In this document: one piece after another, positions 1-5,926 of the stretch
Layout: each line of letters opens with the position of its first letter
How positions within the stretch are numbered: the first letter of the stretch is position 1
Origin: CAZAQS01 sp964486825
Lineage (GTDB): Bacteria; Chloroflexota; Anaerolineae; Anaerolineales; UBA4823
Assembly (NCBI GenBank): GCA_964486825.1
Contig: CAZAQS010000156.1
Location: forward strand, 1-10,722
Reading direction: 5' to 3'
Length of the DNA: 10,722 nucleotides
Program-made: the position numbers and the translations under genes
The notes under the pieces: model-generated
Seen by the model: the letters and a program-made list of their open reading frames with translations, nothing else
The model's database searches: none
Told to the model about the DNA's origin: nothing

Positions 1-168
1 GGTGCGGTCGATGTTGCGCAACCCAGTGTGACGAAGGTCGGCGGCATCAGCGAGCCTACCGCTTTGACTCTGGCGTTTTTGATCCGTATCCTGCAAATGT
101 TCGCCAGTCTGCCAGGCGCTTTTTACCTTCCTGATGTCGTGGTTGGTGAAGAGAGAGCACCCGCCTGA
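1..168 (+). CDS. C-terminal end of a membrane protein, possibly UPF0104 / flippase-like (partial)
   Basis: Frame 1 is open from the first base to a TGA at 166-168, giving 55 codons of a gene that starts outside the window. The visible part contains a hydrophobic stretch of about 25 residues (ALTLAFLIRILQMFASLPGA and flanks), then a short polar tail ending EERAPA. A GGISEPTAL-type segment before a last transmembrane helix containing an arginine recalls the C-terminal end of lysylphosphatidylglycerol-synthase-like / UPF0104 membrane proteins, which are common beside glycan genes. That family assignment is a weak inference from a short fragment. That this is coding is supported by the open frame and the sensible membrane-helix composition. 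The next gene starts 30 bases downstream on the same strand, so they may be cotranscribed. Confidence 0.5.
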   Translation, partial: GAVDVAQPSVTKVGGISEPTALTLAFLIRILQMFASLPGAFYLPDVVVGEERAPA

Positions 169-198
169 GTCATCCGCGAGTCATTCCTGGCAACATTT

Positions 199-933
199 AT
201 GGACTTAACTCGTGATTTCTATCCGGAGAGCAAGTTTGGGGGTTTCAGCGATGTCGATGGAACGGTAAGATTCTACTTCAGAGTGAACGCGCTCCTAAAT
301 CCCACAGCGGTGGTTGTTGATTATGGCTGCGGGAGGGGGGCTTATGGAGAGGATAGCGTTCCTGCCCGGCGGGATCTTCGGATCCTAAAAGGCAAGGTGG
401 AGCGTGTCATCGGGTTGGATGTAGATCCGGCTGGAGGCCTAAATCCGTTCTTGGATGAATTCCACCTGCTCGAGGGAGAGCGTTGGCCAGTTCCAGATAG
501 CAGCGTAGATGTCTGCATCTGTGATCATGTCCTGGAACACCTGGAAAATCCAAGTATATTCTTTTCCGAGGCGAGCCGGGTGCTCAAACCCTCTGGTTAT
601 CTGTGTATCCGTACGCCTAACCTATGGAACTATATTGCCCTGGCTTCCAAGATAGTGCCAAGCCGTTCGCATGCCCGGGTATTGGGAAGGGTAAAGGATG
701 GAACCCGGGCAGAGGATGTCTTTCCTACCCATTATCGATGCAATACCATCCCTGCTATTCGCAGATATTTGGATAGCTGTGGGTTTGAACATGCTGTCTA
801 TGGGATATCGCCTGAGCCCTCCTACCTTTCCTTTTCAAGAGTGGCTTACGGCTTAGGCGTGCTGTATCACCGCTACGCACCTGGCATCTTACGACCGGTT
901 ATCCTGGCTTTTGCCCGGCTTCAAAGTCAATGA
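199..933 (+). CDS. Class I SAM-dependent methyltransferase (Methyltransf_11/23 type)
   Basis: This 244-residue protein has the ordered motifs of a Rossmann-fold SAM methyltransferase. Motif I is VVDYGCGRGAYGED (residues 39-52) and the acidic end of strand 2 is GLDVDP (72-77). A motif IV-like DVCICDHVLEHLENP follows at 104-118, then RVLKPSGYL (127-135) and TPN (139-141). The HVLEHLENP and RVLKPSG pattern is typical of small-molecule and sugar methyltransferases in glycan clusters. The C-terminal third (about 175-244) carries an FPTHYR segment and a hydrophobic tail, probably the substrate-binding cap. The acceptor cannot be named; O- or N-methylation of a sugar or lipid-linked glycan is inferred from context. 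No convincing ribosome site precedes the ATG, so the start is the first plausible one rather than proven. Its end overlaps the next gene by ATGA, indicating translational coupling. Confidence 0.87.
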   Translation: MDLTRDFYPESKFGGFSDVDGTVRFYFRVNALLNPTAVVVDYGCGRGAYGEDSVPARRDLRILKGKVERVIGLDVDPAGGLNPFLDEFHLLEGERWPVPDSSVDVCICDHVLEHLENPSIFFSEASRVLKPSGYLCIRTPNLWNYIALASKIVPSRSHARVLGRVKDGTRAEDVFPTHYRCNTIPAIRRYLDSCGFEHAVYGISPEPSYLSFSRVAYGLGVLYHRYAPGILRPVILAFARLQSQ

Positions 934-2654
934 AAATCGTTCGCTACTTAGCTTTTTCAACCCTGGCAGCCGTATATCCCTGGATCGTTATGGGGCCTTT
1001 CTCCGGTATATTCGGAGAGACCTGGGCGCGCCTGGGGTTATTCTTAATACTTGCCATCCTGGGAGCTATTGTTTTGAGGCCAGCCCAGCCAGGCTTAAGC
1101 TGGACACTATGCCTGGCGGCTGCCATGCTTTTTTATGGGTTTATTTACCGGATGGCTGCTTTCATTCCCGATCTCTCGACCTTCCCGTTTTCGCTCGGCT
1201 GGTCAGAGGCTAGCCGCTATTATTATGCATCTTTATTCCTGCCAGGGAGGGTTTACGGGGCCTGGACACCACCCTCGGTTTTACACCCCAGCCGCTATCT
1301 CATGCAAGCCGTGCCTTTCCTGGTGTCCGGTCTTCCTATTTGGGTCCACCGCGCCTGGCAGGTTTTCCTTTGGATCGCATTCCCCCTGGCTGCTGGAACC
1401 TTGCTGGCCAGACGCCTTTCCCTCCAGGATCAGTTCAGCCGGGCTTTATTTACGGCCTGGGCATTCTTATTCCTGTTCCAGGGTCCCTTGTATTATCATC
1501 TGCTGGTGATGGTGGTCCTGGTGTTGTGGGGTTTCGACCGGCGCCGCTTCTGGCGCTCGTTATTCATTGTCCTGGTTGCCTCGGCCTGGGCCGGCATCAG
1601 CCGGATCAATTGGCTGCCTGTGCCGGGGTTACTGGCGGCGACGCTCTACTTTTTAGAATCCAGGCTCGAAGGAGGCTGGTTCAGGTACCTGGTTAAGCCT
1701 GCTGTATGGACCGGGCTGGGAACGATCCTGGCCTTCGGAGTCCAGTTGGGATACGAGCGCTTTTCCGGTAACCCGGCCGAGCATTTTGGCTCTAGCTTTA
1801 GCTCTGACTTGTTGTGGTACCGCTTGCTCCCTAGCGCCACCTACCCGCTGGGAGTGCTACCGGCCGCCTTCGTGGTCTCTCTGCCTTTGCTGCTGGTAAT
1901 TCTTAGCCGGACGGTCGAACGAGCGCCAGGCGAGCGGCGGTTGTCCTACCATCCTATCCGTCTCTTAGGGTTAGGGGGGATCCTGTTTGTATTGGGGTTG
2001 GGTGGGATCGTCGTCAGTGTAAAGATCGGTGGGGGGAGCAATCTGCACAATATTGACGCTTTCCTGGTTTTGCTCTGGGTGACAGGTAGCTATGTCGCCT
2101 TCGACCGGTTCTCGAGGGATCGGGATCTACAGGATCTACCCCAGCACACTTCCGCGAAGTTGGTCTCGTTAGCGATAATCGTTCCGATAGCTCTGGCTAT
2201 CACTCAGGCAGGCCCCCTGCAACTCCATGACTCTGCCAGGGCCGCGGTGGCTTTGGAGAGACTGAACCATTCTGTCAAACAGGTCACTGCAAACGGTGGG
2301 GAAGTGCTACTGATTTCAGAAAGGCACCTGTTAACCTTCAACTACCTGAATACCAGTCCGGTGATCCATGAATACGAGAAAGTTTTCCTGATGGAAATGT
2401 CTATGGCAGGCAGCACGGCGTATTTCGAGAGCTTTTATAAGGATCTGCAAGAGCAACGTTTTGATCTCATCATCACGGATCCGCTTTGGCCTCATTACCA
2501 GGGGCGGGCGCACTCCTTCGGGGAAGAGAATGACGCATGGGTGCGCTGGGTAGTGGAGCCCTTGTTATGCACCTATCAAGAATGGGAAACCATTCCGGAG
2601 GTTCCCCTGGTGCTGTTAGTCCCGAACGAGGAAATATCGAGCTGTCTACAATGA
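930..2654 (+). CDS. Multi-pass membrane protein, putative GT-C-type glycosyltransferase with soluble C-terminal domain
   Basis: This 574-residue protein has about eleven predicted membrane segments by eye (roughly 5-25, 33-50, 56-76, 138-158, 170-200, 206-225, 230-242, 257-275, 308-326, 345-363, 376-392, with another near 411-426). A soluble domain follows at about 430-574. A long non-membrane loop after the third segment contains SLGWSEASRYYYAS (88-101), the place where GT-C enzymes keep their catalytic acidic residue; Glu93 is a candidate. A second conserved-looking stretch is VKIGGGSNLHNIDAF (364-378). The C-terminal domain has alternating strands such as EVLLISERHLLTF and FDLIITDPLW. GT-C enzymes use polyprenyl-phosphate-linked sugars at the outer membrane face. 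That role here is inferred from topology and neighbours, and no named family was recognised. The start ATG overlaps the TGA of the upstream methyltransferase. A polymerase or a Wzy-like role is an alternative. Confidence 0.8.
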   Translation: MKIVRYLAFSTLAAVYPWIVMGPFSGIFGETWARLGLFLILAILGAIVLRPAQPGLSWTLCLAAAMLFYGFIYRMAAFIPDLSTFPFSLGWSEASRYYYASLFLPGRVYGAWTPPSVLHPSRYLMQAVPFLVSGLPIWVHRAWQVFLWIAFPLAAGTLLARRLSLQDQFSRALFTAWAFLFLFQGPLYYHLLVMVVLVLWGFDRRRFWRSLFIVLVASAWAGISRINWLPVPGLLAATLYFLESRLEGGWFRYLVKPAVWTGLGTILAFGVQLGYERFSGNPAEHFGSSFSSDLLWYRLLPSATYPLGVLPAAFVVSLPLLLVILSRTVERAPGERRLSYHPIRLLGLGGILFVLGLGGIVVSVKIGGGSNLHNIDAFLVLLWVTGSYVAFDRFSRDRDLQDLPQHTSAKLVSLAIIVPIALAITQAGPLQLHDSARAAVALERLNHSVKQVTANGGEVLLISERHLLTFNYLNTSPVIHEYEKVFLMEMSMAGSTAYFESFYKDLQEQRFDLIITDPLWPHYQGRAHSFGEENDAWVRWVVEPLLCTYQEWETIPEVPLVLLVPNEEISSCLQ

Positions 2655-2705
2655 CAACTGTCCTTGTGGGTGATCAAGCTGAAGGATGCTCCAGAAAAAG
2701 CTCAA

Positions 2706-2734
2706 TCGCAATGAAGGACGTTTCTGGGTATAAT
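2706..2734 (+). promoter_or_regulatory. Weak sigma70-type promoter candidate ahead of methyltransferase/deacetylase pair
   Basis: A perfect TATAAT lies at 2729-2734 in the 187-base spacer before the second methyltransferase, with TCGCAA (3 of 6 matches to TTGACA) 17 bases upstream. No extended -10 TG is in the right register. A start would fall near 2741, leaving a leader of about 100 bases. The rest of the spacer (2655-2841) shows no gene, only a 5-bp GCCTT/AAGGC hairpin at 2799-2811 too small to interpret. Confidence 0.3.
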
Positions 2735-2826
2735 AGCCGCTGTTTCTGCACGGGAGTTCGCTGGTTCTTATCGTTCACCCCGGCAAATAACTACTCTGGC
2801 CTTCACAAGGCAGTTATCGTCTATAT

Positions 2827-2833
2827 GGAGAGG
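2827..2833 (+). promoter_or_regulatory. Ribosome binding site that sets the methyltransferase start
   Basis: GGAGAGG ends eight bases before the ATG at 2842. An in-frame GTG at 2833 is part of this same Shine-Dalgarno stretch and so cannot be served by it; the ATG at 2842 is therefore the better start. Confidence 0.75.
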
Positions 2834-2841
2834 TGGAATCT

Positions 2842-3642
2842 ATGAAAATAAACTATCAAGAAACAACCAACGATCTGCTTAAGCGCATTGATATTCACCA
2901 GAAGTTCGGTAGCCGGGATATCGACCAGTGGATGCTTGAAATCCTGCCTTTGAAGAAAGGCTTGCGCATCTTGGATGTGGGCTGTGGCGCTGGGAAACAG
3001 TGTTTCGTATTCTATCACCAGCTTGAAGGCGAAGCAGATATCACCGGGGGAGATGTTTCAGAAGAGTTGTTGGCTAAAGCGCGCTCAGAGAATGAAAAGA
3101 TCGGTAAGCGGGTAAATTTTACAGAGCTTGACTTCAACAAGCGTTTTCCAATGGAAGACAACCAGTACGACCTGCTTTCCTGCTGTTTTGCCATCTATTA
3201 TGCCCAGGACATCCCCTTTACGATCAAAGAGATGCACAGGGTCTTGAAGCCGGGCGGGGTGCTATTCACAACTGGACCGATGCCAGAAAATAAGCTTCTT
3301 TTCTACGAAATTATCAGCGAAGCAACCGGGAAGACCATCCCACCGATGCCGGGTAGCTCGCGCTATGGCAGCGAGATCCTCTCGACCATCAAGGACCAAT
3401 TCTCGCGGGTAGAAGTGAGTATCTTCGAAAACCCATTGACCTTCACGGAAGTTGAGCCATTCCTGGCTTACACGCGCGCTTCCTTATCCGAGGATCGCAA
3501 GCTATGGAGCACGTTCTTTGAGGGCAAAGAGGACTTCGAGCGTATTATGTCTCAGATCACGGAGGTCGCTACCCAGCGTCTGGCTCGAGATGGCTCCCTA
3601 GTGATGACCAAAGTGGTGGGTGGGTTCTCAGCTTACAAATAA
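2842..3642 (+). CDS. Class I SAM-dependent methyltransferase
   Basis: This 266-residue methyltransferase shows motif I as ILDVGCGAGKQ (residues 43-53), the strand-2 region as GGDVSEELLAKAR (69-81), motif III as FTELDFNKRFP (93-103), motif IV as YDLLSCCFAIYY (109-120), and HRVLKPGGVLF (132-142). Strand-2 ends in GGDVS, so Asp71 is the likely SAM ribose ligand. The C-terminal half (about 150-266) is alpha-helical, with several aromatic residues, and probably holds the acceptor site. The acceptor is unknown. It lies 18 bases ahead of a PIG-L-type deacetylase, and the two probably act on the same sugar, for example deacetylation followed by N-methylation; that coupling is inference. Codon and base composition are distinctly lower in G+C than the export genes downstream, suggesting a separate origin for this pair. 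Confidence 0.88.
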   Translation: MKINYQETTNDLLKRIDIHQKFGSRDIDQWMLEILPLKKGLRILDVGCGAGKQCFVFYHQLEGEADITGGDVSEELLAKARSENEKIGKRVNFTELDFNKRFPMEDNQYDLLSCCFAIYYAQDIPFTIKEMHRVLKPGGVLFTTGPMPENKLLFYEIISEATGKTIPPMPGSSRYGSEILSTIKDQFSRVEVSIFENPLTFTEVEPFLAYTRASLSEDRKLWSTFFEGKEDFERIMSQITEVATQRLARDGSLVMTKVVGGFSAYK

Positions 3643-3660
3643 ATACTCAAGGATTTCAGC

Positions 3661-4299
3661 ATGATTTTCTTTGGGAAAAAAGTAATCTTTATCGGCGCTC
3701 ATCCAGATGATATCGAGCTGGGTTGTGGAGCGTTGATCTCCAGCATTATCGATAAGACCGAGGTGCTTTGCATCACGCTTTCCGACAACCAGAAAAACCC
3801 GGCATTAAAGAACCTGGTCGAGGAGCATTACCGTAGCATGCAGTTGTTGGGCGTGCCAAAGGAGAATATCGTGCTGATGGATTTCGAGACGCGCAAGTTC
3901 CCTCACGCGCGCCAGGAGATCCTCGAGTTCCTCTTTCAGATAAACACCGATCACCGCCCGGATATGGTTTTTGTGCATACCAAGTCAGATATCCACCAGG
4001 ACCATGCGACTGCCACTCAAGAAACCTTGAGGGCTTTCCGAGGCCGGACCGTTCTGGGCTTTGACTGTTTGCGCAGCAGTTACGGCTTTTTCCCGCACTT
4101 CCTGGTGGAGGTTTCCGAACAGGATGTCGAGCGAAAAATATGCGCCCTGTCTGAGTACAGGACATATCAGGATAAGTATTACTTCGACCCCAGCATACTC
4201 CGCTCCACGCTGATCAGGCATGGCGCCCTGGCGGAGCGTCCCTTTGCTGAGGGATTTGATATCTTGCGGATCGTTGGAAGCTTCGAAAAGGTTACCTGA
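3661..4299 (+). CDS. PIG-L / LmbE-family zinc-dependent N-deacetylase
   Basis: This 212-residue protein opens with a hydrophobic strand followed by AHPDDIELGCG (residues 13-23), the hallmark zinc motif of the PIG-L family. His14 and Asp17 are expected metal ligands, and Asp16 the likely general base. The second motif, HQDH at 112-115, supplies the third metal ligand, probably His115. Family members remove the acetyl group from N-acetylglucosamine in GlcNAc-PI, GlcNAc-Ins, GlcNAc-malate and related sugars, or act on antibiotics and N-acetylated sugars in glycan loci. The size is normal, and the C-terminal part (SEYRTYQDKYYFDP, 164-177) fits the usual substrate-side loop. A Shine-Dalgarno CAAGGA at 3648-3653 sits seven bases before the ATG. 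It follows the methyltransferase by 18 bases, and is the last gene before the inverted repeat. The substrate is unknown; deacetylating a nucleotide-linked or lipid-linked HexNAc is the most likely role. Confidence 0.9.
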   Translation: MIFFGKKVIFIGAHPDDIELGCGALISSIIDKTEVLCITLSDNQKNPALKNLVEEHYRSMQLLGVPKENIVLMDFETRKFPHARQEILEFLFQINTDHRPDMVFVHTKSDIHQDHATATQETLRAFRGRTVLGFDCLRSSYGFFPHFLVEVSEQDVERKICALSEYRTYQDKYYFDPSILRSTLIRHGALAERPFAEGFDILRIVGSFEKVT

Positions 4300-4326
4300 T
4301 AAGGGAAAAGGGTCCTAAAAGAGCTG

Positions 4327-4370
4327 AGATGAGCTGGTCGGGGAGCGGTTGGTCCTCAGCCAGCTCATCT
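4327..4370 (+). terminator. Inverted repeat with 11-bp perfect stem, possible terminator or attenuator
   Basis: AGATGAGCTGG (4327-4337) and CCAGCTCATCT (4360-4370) are exact reverse complements around a 22-base loop, 27 bases past the deacetylase stop. No T-run follows directly; a five-T run lies at 4396-4400. A classical intrinsic terminator is thus not fully supported. A mutually exclusive shorter stem is possible: GCTGAG (4323-4328) with CTCAGC (4355-4360). The position between the two transcription units makes transcription termination the simplest reading. Confidence 0.4.
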
Positions 4371-4405
4371 ACTTCACGGCAATCCGCCTGCCTGCTTTTT
4401 ACCTC

Positions 4406-4433
4406 TTGACCAAAATCAATGTGGCGTTATAAT
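4406..4433 (+). promoter_or_regulatory. Sigma70-type promoter of the regulator-export operon
   Basis: TTGACC (4406-4411; 5 of 6 to TTGACA) is separated by 16 bases from a perfect TATAAT (4428-4433). Initiation is expected near 4440, giving a leader of about 20 bases to the ATG at 4460. It is the best promoter in the window and lies ahead of the regulator gene, so it probably drives the whole downstream operon. Confidence 0.8.
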
Positions 4434-4447
4434 TCAACAGTTGAATT
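4431..4447 (+). promoter_or_regulatory. Perfect 17-base palindrome, likely operator
   Basis: AATTCAAC-A-GTTGAATT is an exact 8-1-8 inverted repeat. It covers the last three bases of the -10 hexamer and the expected transcription start, the classical position for a repressor that blocks initiation. Its length and symmetry suit a dimeric winged-helix protein. The gene that starts 13 bases downstream encodes one, so autoregulation is the natural inference. No second exact copy was found in the window. Confidence 0.7.
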
Positions 4448-4459
4448 TTGGAAATCCCT

Positions 4460-4963
4460 ATGGAAACTAAACCCGATCCTACCCGTGAACTGAGTTTGTT
4501 GGAACAAATTGAGCGCGACCCCAACGTTACCCAGGCCTCCCTGGCGACGCAGTTGGGTGTTGCGGTCGGCACGGTCAACTGGCACCTGAAGCGCTTGATC
4601 GCCAAAGGGTACGTCAAGGTAAAACGCGCCGAGCGGCGTAAGCTGCGCTATATTATCACGCCAGAGGGGATCGCTTTCCGAGCGCATCTTACTGTCGACT
4701 ATATCGAGCAGTCGATGCTGCTTTACCGGCACACGCGCAAGCGTGTGCGAGAGATCTTAGCCGACCTGAAAATGGCTGGCTACGATAGCGTTCGAATTGA
4801 GGGTGATGGCGATATCGCCGATATCTGCCGCCTGACTTGCCTGGAGCAGTCGGTTAAAGTCGTTGATTACCAGGATATCCCTACCTTGCAAGTTCATGGT
4901 GTCAAGGTTCATCTACAAATGATCGAGGAGCAAGCCAATGTCTATCCTTCAACCAGCAGCTGA
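4460..4963 (+). CDS. Winged helix-turn-helix regulator (MarR-EPS-like) with extra Rossmann-like C-terminal part
   Basis: This 167-residue protein starts with a winged-helix DNA-binding domain: helix-turn-helix at about 22-50 (TQASLATQLGVAVGTVNWHL, then KRLIAKG), followed by a basic wing KVKRAERRKLRYIITPEG (53-70). This matches the general pattern of MarR-type regulators associated with exopolysaccharide loci, which are usually only about 100 residues. A helical linker (75-103) leads to SVRIEGDGDIADICRLTCLE (110-129) and VKVVDY (132-137). That is a strand, glycine-rich turn, helix, strand and Asp arrangement, like a small nucleotide-binding Rossmann unit. Sensing a nucleotide sugar or dinucleotide is inference. 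A TTG at 4448 is in frame but sits in the operator/start-site region. The ATG at 4460, with a weak GGAAA upstream, is the better start. The end overlaps the next gene by 26 bases. Confidence 0.82.
   Translation: METKPDPTRELSLLEQIERDPNVTQASLATQLGVAVGTVNWHLKRLIAKGYVKVKRAERRKLRYIITPEGIAFRAHLTVDYIEQSMLLYRHTRKRVREILADLKMAGYDSVRIEGDGDIADICRLTCLEQSVKVVDYQDIPTLQVHGVKVHLQMIEEQANVYPSTSS
4925..4930 (+). promoter_or_regulatory. Ribosome binding site inside the regulator gene for the reductase
   Basis: GAGGAG sits seven bases before the ATG at 4938 and within the coding sequence of the regulator. It sets the start of the reductase and means ribosomes translating the regulator pass over it, so the two genes are probably coupled. 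Confidence 0.75.
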
Positions 4964-5924
4964 GAAAGCTGCCAGCAGCGGAAATTTCTGGGCAGATAAA
5001 CGTGTGGCTGTTACTGGTGGCGCCGGTTTTTTGGGTTCTTTTGTCACCGAAAAGCTGCGCCAGCGGGGTGCGGCGGAGGTTTTCATCCCCACCATCGAAG
5101 AATATGATTTTGTGCATCTAGCGGATATCCAGCGCATGCTGGAGAAGGCTAAGCCTGACCTCATCATCCACCTGGCTGCTTTAGCAGGTGGGATCGGAGC
5201 AAACCGAGCTCGCCCGGCTGAGTTTTATTACATAAACATGATGATGGGCGTGCAGCTCATGCACGAGGCCTGGAAATTCGGTGTCAACAAGTTCCTTGCT
5301 CTGGGGACAATCTGCGCTTATCCAAAGTTCACTCCGATCCCCTTCCGGGAGGAAAACCTGTGGGAGGGATACCCTGAAGAGACCAATGCTCCTTACGGGT
5401 TGGCTAAGAAAATGCTGCTCGTCCAGGCACAAGCCTATCGCGATCAGTATGGTTTCAATGCCATCTACCTGTTGCCGGTCAACCTGTACGGGCCGCGTGA
5501 CAACTTCAACCTGGAAACTTCGCATGTGATCCCTGCTCTGATCCGCAAATGCCTGGAGGCCCAGGAGCGTGGCGACAAGCAGGTCGTTCTATGGGGGGAT
5601 GGCTCGCCCACCCGAGAGTTCTTATACGTGGAGGACGCTGCTGAAGGAATACTGCTAGCCGCTGAGCGTTATAACGGCAGCGAGCCGGTCAACTTGGGTT
5701 CCGGAATGGAAATCAGCATTATGGACCTGGCGACCCTTATCAGCCGGTTGACAGGTTTTGACGGAGAGCTGGTCTGGGACACGACCAAGCCCAACGGGCA
5801 ACCTCGGCGTGTCCTGGACACAAGCCGCGCCGAGCAGTATTTCGGATTTCGGGCCCAGGTCCCATTCGAAGAAGGCCTGCGCCGCACCATCGAGTGGTAC
5901 CGGGAGCACCGCAGTCGCGCCTGA
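4938..5924 (+). CDS. fcl: GDP-L-fucose synthase-like NAD(P)-dependent sugar epimerase/reductase
   Basis: This 328-residue extended-SDR protein has the cofactor motif VTGGAGFLGS (residues 25-34) and the GDP-fucose-synthase-type segments AGGIGANRARPAEFYYIN (83-100), LGTICAYPK (122-130), NAPYGLAKK (150-158), NLYGPRDNF (182-190) and SHVIPALIRK (195-204). It also has SPTREFLYVEDAA. Tyr153 and Lys157 form the catalytic YxxxK. Cys126 and His196 align with the active-site Cys and His that epimerise GDP-4-keto-6-deoxymannose in GDP-L-fucose synthase. The usual catalytic Ser of the triad is Thr124 here, which normally preserves function. The known enzyme converts GDP-4-keto-6-deoxy-D-mannose to GDP-L-fucose in the cytoplasm. 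The partner dehydratase (Gmd) is not in the window, so a related 6-deoxysugar or heptose product is possible. An N-terminal extension of about 17 residues precedes the SDR fold. Confidence 0.85.
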   Translation: MSILQPAAEKAASSGNFWADKRVAVTGGAGFLGSFVTEKLRQRGAAEVFIPTIEEYDFVHLADIQRMLEKAKPDLIIHLAALAGGIGANRARPAEFYYINMMMGVQLMHEAWKFGVNKFLALGTICAYPKFTPIPFREENLWEGYPEETNAPYGLAKKMLLVQAQAYRDQYGFNAIYLLPVNLYGPRDNFNLETSHVIPALIRKCLEAQERGDKQVVLWGDGSPTREFLYVEDAAEGILLAAERYNGSEPVNLGSGMEISIMDLATLISRLTGFDGELVWDTTKPNGQPRRVLDTSRAEQYFGFRAQVPFEEGLRRTIEWYREHRSRA

Positions 5925-5926
5925 TT

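Noticed and set aside
2799..2811. GCCTT-CAC-AAGGC small hairpin
   Set aside because: A five-base stem is expected by chance and no T-run follows; no function assigned.
2537..2845. 102-codon + strand open frame bridging the spacer before the second methyltransferase
   Set aside because: Half lies in another frame of the membrane protein gene, composition is random-like, and there is no ribosome site; treated as non-coding spacer.
3773..4165. 130-codon open frame on the - strand opposite the deacetylase
   Set aside because: It lies wholly over the clear PIG-L gene and its protein is rich in Pro, Arg, Ser and Cys with no recognisable motif, typical of an antisense shadow.
4448..4459. TTG at 4448 as the regulator start
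   Set aside because: It lies next to the operator and only a few bases after the expected transcription start, leaving no room for a ribosome site; ATG 4460 is preferred.
4427..4732. 101-codon open frame on the - strand over the regulator promoter and gene
   Set aside because: It covers the strong + strand promoter, operator and helix-turn-helix coding region and has no ribosome site or domain of its own.
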